Assembly: GCA_036936605.1 (NCBI GenBank)
Contig: JAUPFV010000001.1
Coordinates: 76,403,910-76,467,909 of the forward strand
Source of the DNA: Limnanthes douglasii subsp. nivea
Taxonomy: Eukaryota > Streptophyta > Magnoliopsida > Brassicales > Limnanthaceae
Length of the DNA: 64,000 bases
Reading direction: 5' to 3'
A program made the translations under genes and the position numbers. The notes below the pieces were generated by a model. It did no database searches and was not told where the DNA came from. It was given only the letters and a program-made list of their open reading frames with translations. Below are positions 34,021-44,560 of the stretch, one piece after another; positions within the stretch are counted from its first letter, which is position 1; every line of letters begins with the position of its first letter.

Positions 34021-34286
34021 CTATCATGTTCGCAATAAGATCCACAATCTCAACAAAACTGCTCCACAGTTCCAGTTGCAATTTCTCCCAAACTATAACA
34101 CCGAATCAAAATCCGACCGATCATATTGAAGGGCCGGATGTCCCAAACATGCTCTCCAAAGTTCAGCAAAAATGGACTTCGTTTTCCTTTCGATCGGACC
34201 GTTTTATTGGAGCTGCACACAGCAGATCCGAAAACCGAAAACTATATCTATTTATTAGAAATTTTACTAATAATTCAATAATAACT

Positions 34287-34580
34287 CTTCTGCAATTTCA
34301 TCGGACTTTTGTGCAATTTTACCACTACTTCAATAAACCAAATTTATCGGAGAAAACTTTTCTTTGCCGAACTATACTTTTGTGCAATTTTACCTGAAAT
34401 TTATCCAGTGCAATTTTACCAAAACACAATAATCTTAGACGCTACTCTTGCCGAACAATGCTTTTATGCAATTTTACCAATACTTTACACAGTGCAATTT
34501 TTCCAATCTTTCTTAATTCAATTCTGATTGTTCCCCGAGACGCAACTTTACCAATAAGTTAACAATGCAATTTTACCAAA
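34287..34580. repeat. Dispersed TGCAATTTTACC words in the copia leader
   Basis: At least five exact TGCAATTTTACC copies and two near-copies (near 34291, 34312, 34383, 34412, 34466, 34494, 34568) lie 20-75 bp apart. They fill the place where gag should be. Confidence 0.8.
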
Positions 34581-34654
34581 AAAATATTCTTAACCAATAC
34601 TTTTGCGATTTCGATTCCTTCTAAGCCCCAATTTCACCGATAAATTCCACTTAC

Positions 34655-34736
34655 AATTTTATCAATCGGATCTAATACGAAATCAAATACCTGATAATTT
34701 TATCAATCGGATCTAATACGAAATCAAATACCTGAT
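34655..34736. repeat. Perfect 41-bp tandem duplication
   Basis: Two adjacent identical copies (34655-34695 and 34696-34736), unit starting AATTTTATCAATCGG, just inside the PBS. Confidence 0.92.
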
Positions 34737-34774
34737 AAATCTGATTGTTACATTTACGCGATCAGTTAACTTCT

Positions 34775-34787
34775 GGCTCTGATACCA
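34775..34787 (-). other. Primer binding site of the copia element
   Basis: The minus strand reads TGGTATCAGAGCC directly inside the 5' LTR, complementary to the 3' end of initiator methionine tRNA, the usual plant copia primer. Confidence 0.93.
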
Positions 34788-34938
34788 TGTTAAATAAAGA
34801 ACAAAAGGAACAAACCGCTAGACGGCTATGGTTTTTTGTATTATTGAGAACTATATAAATTAGTACAATGTATGCTCTTATTTATAATAAAAGAAAGCTA
34901 ACGGACTTTGGCTTTATATGAGCTTTATATTCTTAACA
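34788..34938 (-). repeat. 5' LTR of the copia element (right)
   Basis: 151 bp. It is longer than the left copy because of a local duplication of GAGCTTTATAT-like sequence near its end. It is followed by ACCAA (34939-34943). Confidence 0.92.
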
Positions 34939-34943
34939 ACCAA

Positions 34944-35326
34944 ATATACATATGATTGTTTCAAAACATATACAAATCATCAAAATCAAACATGGACAGT
35001 TAATAAGTCGTGGACACAACAATTGAAAAATTAAAGATGAAAAAGATTAATTTGATTGTAAAAACCAAATTTAATAGTTGTTTTGTCTTGACATACTTCG
35101 TATGTCCTTATATCTTATCGCAAAAGTGGATAGTTTGAAAAATTCGATTTTTGAAAAAATTGGCAAACTAAAAAACCCAAAAGACAGGGATTTTGTGTTT
35201 TTATTGCATGCGGTTTTCACAAAATTAAATCATAATATTTATTAAACTAACATGGTCATTGTGAAAGAGTAAATTGGATAGGAAGAGATTTGAAATGAAT
35301 GGCAAAAACAAAATATAATTCTAAAT
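34944..35326. other. AT-rich spacer
   Basis: No gene or element was recognised between the copia element and the SINE. Confidence 0.5.
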
Positions 35327-35335
35327 ATTATAACT

Positions 35336-35545
35336 TTAGCCCCGAGAGGTAGCCGACTTGGTTGAATAAGACATGTTTGTGACCAATGGTCATGAGTTCG
35401 AGTCTCTCTACGCTCGCTTTCTCGACTGAGCCTGTCATTTTATGCGATTTACTTCTAATGTTGGTTTGCACGCTATTGCGTCACTATTACTCGATACATT
35501 CTGAAATGCATGTGGTTCCCTCAAAATAAATAAATAAATAAATAA
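35336..35545 (+). mobile_element. tRNA-derived SINE
   Basis: A 210-bp element with a pol III promoter: box A-like TAGCCGACTTGG (35350-35361) and box B-like GAGTTCGAGTC (35394-35404), 32 bp apart. A non-tRNA body follows and an (AAAT)n-type tail (35524-35545). It is flanked by a 9-bp direct duplication ATTATAACT (35327-35335 and 35546-35554). Box spacing, tail and duplication together mark a retroposed SINE rather than a tRNA gene. It lies about 300 bp upstream of the putative PHYC transcribed region. Confidence 0.88.
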
Positions 35546-35554
35546 ATTATAACT

Positions 35555-35878
35555 CTTAAACAAACATATTCAATAAATTGGAGGATGTATTTAACAATTA
35601 CAGTACCAGATCCATCAAAGAACTAACAATTCGATTGACTGAACGTGACCCAATTTTTGTTTGTCAACTTGCATTTCCAAATCCATTTAAAGCTATAGTA
35701 CCACTGGCAAACCAAAAAGACAAAAAAAAAAGTTTTAGCTTTTATAATTTAAAACATATACAAAAACCTCAGCTAAGAGAACCTGCTGTATTTTTTGTTT
35801 TGTTTATATTATCTCTGCAAGAAGATTTGAGCTTTTATGGGAAGCAGCAGTATAAGCTGCAGAAATTTCGGTCGGTTT
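35555..35878 (+). promoter_or_regulatory. Probable PHYC core promoter region
   Basis: About 320 bp between the SINE and the inferred first exon. TATA-like words occur near 35742 (TATAATTT) and 35804 (TATATTAT), and neither is decisive. An ORF at 35578-35919 across this region has no recognised domain and is probably chance. Confidence 0.35.
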
Positions 35879-35884
35879 CACGTG
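35879..35884. promoter_or_regulatory. G-box CACGTG near the PHYC start of transcription
   Basis: A palindromic CACGTG about 30 bp upstream of the inferred 5' UTR donor. G-boxes bind bHLH (PIF) and bZIP (HY5-type) factors of light signalling. The word is seen; its role is inference. Confidence 0.45.
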
Positions 35885-36476
35885 TCGCTGATTTCACACC
35901 CTGCAAACTTTCATGGTGAGTTGTACTAGAGTCGTCTTCCAGATTCGTAGTTATGTGATCACTTACATCTTCTAGGGACTATTGTTTTCATTTATAGGCA
36001 TGAATTTGGAAATATGCTGGTTTTGAACACCCAACTGTTGAACACCCAACTTTGTAATTGGTATAAACTTTTTAGATTTTTCTGTGTACTGGGTTTGGTA
36101 GATTTCATGTAATTTTCCAGGATTTGTTTATCTGGGTTTTGTTGATTTTCTAGAGCTATGAAGAGTTTTTGCTACAAGGAATATTGGATAATTGGAGATT
36201 GAATCCTTTTTTTATTCTGGCTCTTTTGTTTTCTTTAGGTGCTGGCGTTTGCTTTCTATGGTAAGTGCTTTGACTTTTCCATGGATGAAAAAGGGGCTTG
36301 CTTTATTTGCATTGGAATGTTATCTAGTTTTTAAGATGATTCTTGGGTCCATTAGATTCCGGGTGATAAAGATTACCTAAGTATTGCGTCTATTAAGGTT
36401 TGTGATGGTAAAAAATCTTGTTTTTTCCATTGAAACCAAATCCTAGGGTGGTGAAAGCAGTGAAAAGAAAAAGAAA
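35885..36476 (+). other. Probable PHYC 5' UTR with intron(s)
   Basis: No long ORF connects to the ATG. Good splice signals are present: donor CATG|GTGAGT at 35916, acceptor TTCTTTAG|GT at 36238, a second donor ATG|GTAAGTGC at 36261, and possible acceptors near 36448-36460. Introns in the 5' UTR are common in plant phytochrome genes. Transcript evidence is needed to fix them. Confidence 0.4.
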
Positions 36477-39400
36477 ATGTCCTCGAGCTCTACTACTAGG
36501 AGTGCTTCTACTAGGGCTAGAAAAAGTTCTCGGCTCGATTCACAAACCTCGATCGATGCAAAGTTGCATATAGATTTCGAAGAATCTAAACGTTTGTTTG
36601 ATTATTCAACTTCCGTTGAGGTCAACGCGTCTACTTCAACTAGCAATGTTCCCTCTTCGACGATTTCAGCTTATCTTCAAAAGATGCAGAGAGGCATGCA
36701 AATACAACCCTTCGGTTGCTTGATCGCAGTGAACGAACAGGACTTCACATTGATTGCCTATAGCGAAAACGCACCAGAAATGCTGGATTTAGTACCACAC
36801 ACAGTACCAAGCATGGAGCAGCAAGAACCTCTTACTTTCGGAACTGATGTGCGGACATTTTTTCGGTCCCCTGGAGCTACTGCCTTACAGAAAGCAGTTA
36901 ATTTTCCAGATGTCAATCTTATGAACCCGATATTACTTCACTGTAAAACGTCTGGTAAGCCCTTTTACGCCATTTTGCATAGAATCGATGTTGGGTTACT
37001 TATAGACCTAGAGCCAGTTAAGCCATCCGATGTACCGGTGACTGCTGCTGGAGCTTTAAAATCTTATAAACTCGCAGCCAAAGCTATTGCAAGGCTGCAG
37101 TCTTTGTCTAGTGGGAACATAACACTGTTGTGCAACGCATTAGTTCAGGAAGTGGCCGACTTAACGGGATATGATCGGGTAATGGTTTATAAATTTCACG
37201 AGGATGAGCATGGGGAAGTTATAGCAGAGTATCGCAGACCTGACCTGGAATCATATCTTGGCTTGCATTACCCAGCTACTGATATACCTCAAGCTTCAAG
37301 GTTCCTCTTTGTCAAAAACAAGGTGAGAATCATATGCGACTGTTTGGCTTCTCCAGTAAAAGTAGTTCAAGACACAAGACTAGTTCAACCATTGAGTATC
37401 GGTGGATCCGCATTAAGGTATCCCCATGGGTGTCATGCTCAATATATGGCTAACATGGGTTCCATCGCGTCTCTTGTGATGTCTGTAACCATCAACGAGG
37501 ATCAGGGCGAGAGGGATAAAGAAAAAGAGGTTGGAAAAATTTTATGGGGCTTAGTTGTTTGCCATCATACAAGTGCAAGATATGTTCCGTTTCCTTTGCG
37601 TTACGCCTGTGAGTTCGTGGTTCAAATATTTGGAGTACAGGTAAACAAAGAAGTGGAGTTTGCAGCTCAACTGAGAGAGAAGCATATCATGCAAACTCAA
37701 AGTATGCTTTGTGACATGCTCCTTAGAGACGCTCCTGTCGGTATTATTACTCAATCACCTAATGTTATGGATCTCGTTAAGTGTGACGGAGCTGCACTCT
37801 ACTACAACCAGAAATGTTGGCTACTTGGGGTTACCCCCATAGAGTCCCAAATTAGAGATATAGCCGAATGGCTTCTTGAGTACCACAATGGAAGTACTGG
37901 ATTGAGCACAGATAGCCTTATGGAAGCTGGCTACCCTCACGCTTCGGTCCTTGGTGAGTCGGTTTGTGGAATGGCTGTAGCAAGAATTACTTCAAAAGAT
38001 TTTATTTTCTGGTTCCGGTCCCACACAGAAAAAGAGATCAAATGGGGTGGTGCTCAACACAATCCCCGGGACAAAGATGAAGACAGGAAAATGAACCCAA
38101 GATCGTCCTTCAAGGCTTTTCTGCAGGTGGTTAAGTGGAGGAGCAAGCCTTGGGAAGATGTAGAGATGGATGCCATCCATTCCATACAGTTAATATTGCG
38201 AGAATCATTGAAGCAGGATGAGGCTCCAGATGACGATTCAAAGATGATTGTGAATGTTCAATCGTTTGATGACAGGATTCAGAAGGTGGATGAATTACGT
38301 CTTGTCACAAAAGAAATGGTTCGCCTAATCGAGACTGCTGTTGTCCCGATTGTGGCTGTTGACGCGTTGGGTGATATCAGTGGGTGGAACTCGAAAGTTG
38401 CTGAGTTGACTGGTATGGTAGTCGAGAAAGCAGTTGGAAGACCCTTAGCTGACTTCGTTGAAGAGGAGTCAGTCGAGGTTGTCAAGAACATGATAAACTT
38501 GGCTCTGCAAGGTAATGTTAATTTTTTTTATCTATCTTGACTATTTTGTTAACCTGTAATCATGCATGTCTATTCCTTCTTATGTTTAGAGCATGTGGCG
38601 TATCCTTACATCCATGAAGCGTGTCTATCTCTCCTGTTTTTTGGGATAAAATTTTAATCTTTTTGTAAATTTAAGTCTCATCTGTGCATAAGTATCTTTC
38701 TACACTATGTTTATAGGTCTTTAGCTTTGTCTATCTGTCCTAAACGGATTTGTGACGTCAACGCAAAACCAAAAGGAGTTCGAGTATTTTAGTTGGGCTT
38801 TGATGCTCAAAAGACCGCATCAAACTCGATTTTTGGTTTAGTGAATTCGTGTTGTAAACAAGTTTTGTCATTGCAATTTCCAAACACCATACACTTTTCA
38901 ACTTCTCTTGCAAGTATCGAGAAATTCAATTTTCAAAATCCTTGGCATTACTTTTAATTGCAAAAGCACTTCTAAAGTTAGGTTCCAAATGCCAGCTTGC
39001 ATTAACTTAGGAACATTGATTTCTGTCTTGTTTATGCTTTTCTTAGAAGCTTATAAGCTTTGAGCATAATTTGCATCTAAATTTTGCAGGTACAGAAGAA
39101 CGTGGTGTTGAAATTAAAGTCAAAACATTTTTTCGTGACAAAAAGAAGCGTCCTGTTATTTTGGTTGTTAATGCCTGTTGTAGCCGAGACATGGCGGAAA
39201 ATATCGTTGGTGTATGCTTCATCGCTCAAGACCTTACTGGGCAAAAACTGGTTATGGAAAAATATACACGAATGCAAGGAGACTACGATGGAATTCTTCG
39301 AAACCCTTCAAGCCTTATTCCTCCGGTTTTCATGACAGACGAATCTGGACGATGCTCTGAGTGGAATGATGCGATTCAAAAACTGTCTGGTCTGAAGAGG

Positions 39401-41493
39401 GAGGAAGTAATCGATAGGATGCTTCTTGGGGAGGTTTTCACTGTTAACAATTTTGGATGTAGGGTTAAGGATCATGACACTTTTACCCGACTTAGGATAC
39501 AACTGAATGCGGTAACTGCAGGTGAAGATGCAGATAATCTTTTATTCGGGTTCTTTAATAAGCATGGGCATTATGTCGAGGCATTACTATCTGCAAATAA
39601 AAGAACTGATGCAGAGGGAAGAATTATTGGGATCATATGCTTTTTGCATGTTGCCAGTCCCGAACTTCAATACGCTCTCCAAGTGCAAAAGATATCTGAA
39701 CAGACTGCTGCCAGTAGCCTATGTAAATTAGAGTATATCCGACGGGAAATTAGAAAACCAATAAATGGGATAATGTTCATGCAGGACCTAATGGTTTCGT
39801 CTGATTTAAGCAATGAGCAGAAACAGCTTCTGAGGACTAATATCTCGTCTCAAGAACAGTTGACCAAGATTGTTGATGACACGGACATCCAGGGCATTGA
39901 GGAATGGTATGATAGTTAACTTGTTTACGGTCTCTTCTTACTTGGGGATACATGAAAGCAAATGAATAAAAGTTAGCTTTCAAGAAAAAGCCAAAAGTTG
40001 TTTATTGCTCCGAAACAAACTAGTTTTTAGGTATAAAATCGATACATTGGCGATAAAACCGGAATTGTAAACCAAAAATGCTAAGAACATGTAATTGAAG
40101 AAACTAGGTCGGAGATAGCTATAATATATTTGTCAAAATCGAAAAATTGAAAAGCCAAAATAGCTATGATCTTATGTTAAGCCAGAAACATAAAAAGCTA
40201 GTTTTCTAGGCATACAAAGCTAGACAAAACAACTCCTTAGTCTGGTCTATTGGTGTTAAAATTAGGAATAATATGCTGTTTGCTTCTAGCCGTATAAATT
40301 TTAAGTTGCGGTAAGTACTTGCAGCTATATGGAGCTGAAGTGTAGTGAATTCAACCTTGGAGAAGCACTTGAGGCTGTGAAGAAACAGGTTAGTATACCA
40401 AGCCAGGATAGAGAGGTGCATATCGTTTATGATTTACCTGCGGAAGTGCTGTCCATGTGCTTGTACGGAGACAATTTGAGGCTTCAACAAGTCCTTTCAG
40501 ATTTTCTTTCAAATACAATCCGTTTCTCTCCTAAGTTCGAGGGATCGTGTATTACATTCAAACTTATTTTCCAGAAGAAACGCATTGGCACAAAAGTTCA
40601 CATTGTTCATCTTGAATTTCGGTAATATTTTTTTTTTATTATCATTCATGTGTCAACTTTTGAATCGTACTACGAATTTCCAGGATATCACAAATCTTTT
40701 GTAGTCGTGTATGGTTGCTTATATACTGCTTAGCAAATCTTAATCTTGATGGAAAAGAAGCCAATCAGATTGGCCTTCTAATAGCTTGTTTGATTGGTCT
40801 AGGTTTTTAGGTGTAATCACTACTTTTTGAAGTTTAGGGGATTAAAGTAAGTTTTAAAAGGCCTAAAAAGATGTAAACATGAACTTTTTCGGTTATAAAT
40901 ATTTTTGAATCTATTTTAGTTACTATACTTTTTCATTCACCGGATCCTCTATTTACACGGTTCCAAAATAATGTCTTTTTATTTTTGTAGCACTCTTTTG
41001 CACCCGATGTGTCATTTTTATTATTTGGTTTTTTTAAGTTAGCTATTTAGCTTTAAGCTGTAAAACAAATAACCCTTTCAATTTCTGTTATTTCAAATTT
41101 TCTCGGAACGATATGTATAACCGCATCTTGTTTGCTTGATTTCATTTGAGAAATAAGGAACTGAACTTGTACAGTTTGTCGAGTTTGTATCTCAATTCTG
41201 CTAAAAAGGCGAATTTTGTTCACATATTGGTTTGTTGAAATGCTTCACAATGCTACAGATTGGTCCACCCAGCACCCGGGCTTCCAGAAGAGTTAATGCG
41301 GGAGATGTTTCAGCACAGCCCGGGTATATCCCGAGAAGGTCTTGGGCTATACATCAGCCAGAAACTCGTGAAGATCATGAATGGGAATGTGCAGTATATT
41401 AGAGAGGCGGAAACTTCATCTTTAAATATTTTTGTAGAATTACCACTTGTTCACCAGGTCGACCGCAAACTAAAACAAAAATGTGTGGAATAA
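36477..41493 (+). CDS. PHYC: Phytochrome C, red/far-red photoreceptor
   Basis: Four exons: 36477-38511, 39090-39906, 40325-40621, 41259-41493. All introns are GT-AG and the joined CDS is 3384 nt (1127 residues), close to the roughly 1110-1140 usual for PHYC. Order: Ser-rich N-terminus; PAS about 65-180; GAF about 200-400 with chromophore Cys319 in PHGCHAQYM and the [13 protein letters not shown] motif (Asp269); PHY about 401-590 with the tongue motif PRSSFKAF near 540; PAS repeats about 604-725 and 743-868; histidine-kinase-related domain 868-1127 with GDNLRLQQ near 999 and [11 protein letters not shown]. The usual phospho-acceptor position reads Y-I-R-R-E-I, without His. It binds phytochromobilin and moves to the nucleus in its active form. 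The N-terminus ([19 protein letters not shown]), [12 protein letters not shown] and overall similarity point to PHYC rather than PHYA, PHYB or PHYE. Tyr precedes PHGCH where Ala is usual. Confidence 0.95.
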
Positions 41494-42950
41494 CAGTCGC
41501 TGTCATTAGCCTCAGACCAAGCTAGATGGCAATGTTAGAGAGCTATGTCATGGGGACAAGCAATTAGGTAGCTGACTCGAGGTCAATATCAAGTGCGGCA
41601 GAGGCAAGTTTGATAGTCAAGCTTGTAAAAACAAAGCAGCTGACGTAAAAGTATTGATGGAATATCTCTATACAGGCTAAAGTTGGAGTTTCTTTTGTTT
41701 TCCAGTTGGATTACAAAGCTGAGCCGGGCGTTATTTGCAGGGTTAACTTGTTTAGAAGATGGATGGCTCTGTAAAAAAATTACTTAACGCAATGATCGTT
41801 CTGATATTATAATTCTATTGATGTTTGTAATATAACTAGGCCTTGTCCTTCATGCTTGTAAGATTGTTCATTGTGATTTTTACTACAATAGAACAAATTT
41901 GTGTTAAAGGTGTGGATCATCAGCAAATGACTATTAACAGAGAGTTCAACCTGTCTAAACAAATCTGGAACTTTACTGTAAATTTTAGAGTTTTATCGCT
42001 GAACCAACAATCTTATAAAGACTTCTCTTGTGACAAGAAATATTTATAGAGAAAAAACAATTGTTTTAAGAAAAATGTTAATAAATAGAACTGGACTATA
42101 AGAGAACCGGGGTTCTAATTAAATCTAGGTCTACTTTTATTGTATTTTGCAACCGTTAGATTTTACATTATTTTGTTAGATTTTTGATTTAGATCAATCT
42201 TATCATTTTCCAGAAAAAAAATATAAATAGTTTATATAAATTTTACACATTTTTTTTAAAATATCTCTCAGTTTTTTCATTTTTCAAATCCGACTTCGCG
42301 ATAAGATTAAGGTAGGTAATACAGACCTAATAGTATAGTTTTTTTATTTTTATTTTGTTTTTTAATTGCGTAAAAATTCTGATTTTGAAAATTAGAGTTT
42401 TTTATGGTTTTAGTTGTTTGTTTGTTAAATTGTTGATCGATTATTGTGCGGAAGTAATAAAGCTACGGTCGTGACACATTTTTGTGGTTTTGATTTGAGT
42501 GGGTTAGGGTTTTAGGGTTTTGAAATTCGTTCTGATGTTGGTAAAAAACATCGTGCGAAACCTCTAGCTCTAATCGCTTACATCGCACGAACACGATGCA
42601 TATTGTCGCGAACTATCGTGCCATGTGATGATTTTTATCGCGCGGTCTACACGACATTGATGATAATGTTCATACAGCCCATGCGATTTTATGTATGTCT
42701 CTGTTTCTTTCCGTATATGTATTGTTGACTCGTTTCATATGTCGTGCGATAATAATACACTACATATATAGTTTAAAATATATAGTTTGCTTAACATTTG
42801 GTAAATTTGTGTTTTGTTTCTCTTATTAATTCATAAATTTATATTTTTATATACGGTTAAAACAAAGTCGACGAATATGGTACATACTTCTCGTGACACA
42901 TATTCAGAGTCATCCGCTAGCAAAGGGTATTCATCATACAACATGCTAAA
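41494..42950 (+). other. PHYC 3' flank, no further gene
   Basis: The 3' UTR and polyadenylation region probably lie within 41494-41850. Beyond it is AT-rich DNA. A stretch near 42540-42680 is rich in CGCACGA/CGATGCA words like those near the other PMD/MULE relics. Confidence 0.5.
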
Positions 42951-42959
42951 ATAGTGTTG

Positions 42960-44560
42960 GACCGTCATCGACGGTATAGACCCCAAATGAGATGTTTCCA
43001 AACACCAATCCCCACGTGTCTCACAATTATCTGGAATACAAGAAGCACGAGCTTTACATCATCTTCCAGAATGATGTAAGTTTAATTAAAACTTCAATAT
43101 TTTGCTAATATTCCATTTTTTACTATTGATATTATGTATTTTTGTTTATTGAATTATATTTATATGTTTTACAACCTTGATTATCACTATGCTACTTCTC
43201 TATGTACGAGAGTGTTCAAAAATAGGATTGGATCTGTTAGACTAGAGTACGCAAGCATGTTATGCGTACTCTAATCGAGCCTCTTATCTACTATATCGCA
43301 TGTTGTCATACCAACATCCACATGATCGAGGTCTTTCTCGAGCTTTGGCACGCAGAGACGTCTTCTTTCTATTTTTTGTTCGGTGAGATGACTGTGACGC
43401 TTGATGGCGTCGACGCTATTGTAGGTCTTCCACTAGAAGGTATATATTTCACTCTTGTTGCCTATTATGGTGAGGAAGAGTGTGTTTGGGTTTGTACATA
43501 TAAACATGGTGTTGCACCTCTCCAGCCGACGTCCGCACTTAGTAGGGTCGAAAATATGTTCTTCTGTCGTGGTTGAGGGGTATCTTTTTTGCTAAACACT
43601 ATCAGGATGGTACCGTGACCAATCAATGTGTTAATTATGTTATTTACACCCATATATTATATGTTTTAGGTAGTATGATATTGGCCAACAAGACTGGCAA
43701 TATGGTTTCTCTTGATTATATGCAGTTCATTCACCATAACCATATGATGGGTAAGTGTAATTGAGGCCAGATTGTTTTAGCCCAGTTATACCATTCCCTT
43801 GGATATGGTTTTCTCTATGGTACTATTGGTATATACGAGTTTATTGGGATGCTAATAGCTTTGATTTATGATCATTTTCCTCGATTAACGACTCTATTTT
43901 ACAATGAGTATTCATCTTACCGCATATATATTGATATGCATCGCTGAGTGTTCGCTCCTCTCAGTCTGTTCAGGGTGATATGCGACTCAACGTACATATA
44001 TTTCGAGAGACTAATGTAAGTTTCGAGAATTTAAGATCTTTATTTTATTTTATTTCTGGCTTTTTTGAATTTAGCATATATTAACTTTTGAACGATGTTG
44101 CATGTCGTTTTTCTTCCATATGGTTATCTACGAGTTGTGCGACCATTGGATCAATCATATGTTGAACTTGTTGGACATAAAAAATGTGTATTATCTCGAA
44201 CGTGTGACACGTTAGATGGGGCATGTTTAGATGATATCAGGTTGTTTACGACCTTAATTATCCAAGATAGGTAGACGTGTTGGCCTTAAGCTTACATAGG
44301 ATGAGAAAAATTAAAAGAGTCAGCTTCATCATCTCATCACGAATAGTGATGATGTATATGAGAGTGGGCCGGTTATAACGAACTTATTATACTCTGTTTG
44401 GGTTAGGACTAATCTGTGGTACATAGTGGGCAACCCGAACTCAAAAGCCAGATAAATATGTAAAGACATACCCTCCCGCATGCACTCAGGTTTGCATACG
44501 TGCTTTTGATTAGATAATGAGGCTTTGGGCACGTAGTGATATGATGATGTTAGAGGAAAA
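42960..44560 (+). pseudogene. Second plant mobile domain (PMD) relic
   Basis: The plus strand encodes an open 104-codon block (43262-43576) with EVFLELWHAETSSFYFLFGE followed by MTVTLDGVDAIVGLPLEG. This matches the PMD signature (ALVERWRPET..FHLP.GEMTVTL.DV..LLGLPV.G). After a stop, another frame gives ILYVLGSMILANKTGNMVSL and DYMQFI, then QLYHSLGYGFLYG, also in PMD order. Upstream pieces (SHNYLEYKKHEL) and a final piece near 44370 (SVWVRTNLWYIVG) fit the family. Stops and frameshifts show decay. It is oriented opposite to the PMD relic at 23.7-25.4 kb and diverged from it. Confidence 0.62.

Larger units (their letters stand above)
30677..34938 (-). mobile_element. Short Ty1/copia retrotransposon, gag mostly missing
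   Basis: A 4.26-kb element on the minus strand with short LTRs (139 and 151 bp), an initiator-Met-type PBS, a polypurine tract and 5-bp duplications. Domain order protease, integrase, RT, RNase H is that of Ty1/copia. Only about 0.75 kb lies between the PBS and the protease, and it is non-coding and repeat-rich, so most of gag is gone. LTRs differ at roughly 8% of sites plus indels, so the insertion is much older than Tat-A. Confidence 0.93.

Noticed and set aside
35350..35404. Possible functional tRNA gene
   Set aside because: Box A and box B are present, but no convincing cloverleaf was seen, and a non-tRNA body, (AAAT)n tail and target duplications show a SINE.
35578..35919. A 113-codon ORF upstream of PHYC
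   Set aside because: No recognisable domain. It overlaps the likely promoter and 5' UTR and ends at the inferred splice donor.
43262..43576. Host gene encoding a MAIN-like protein
   Set aside because: The PMD block is isolated, with stops and frameshifts on both sides, so it is a relic.
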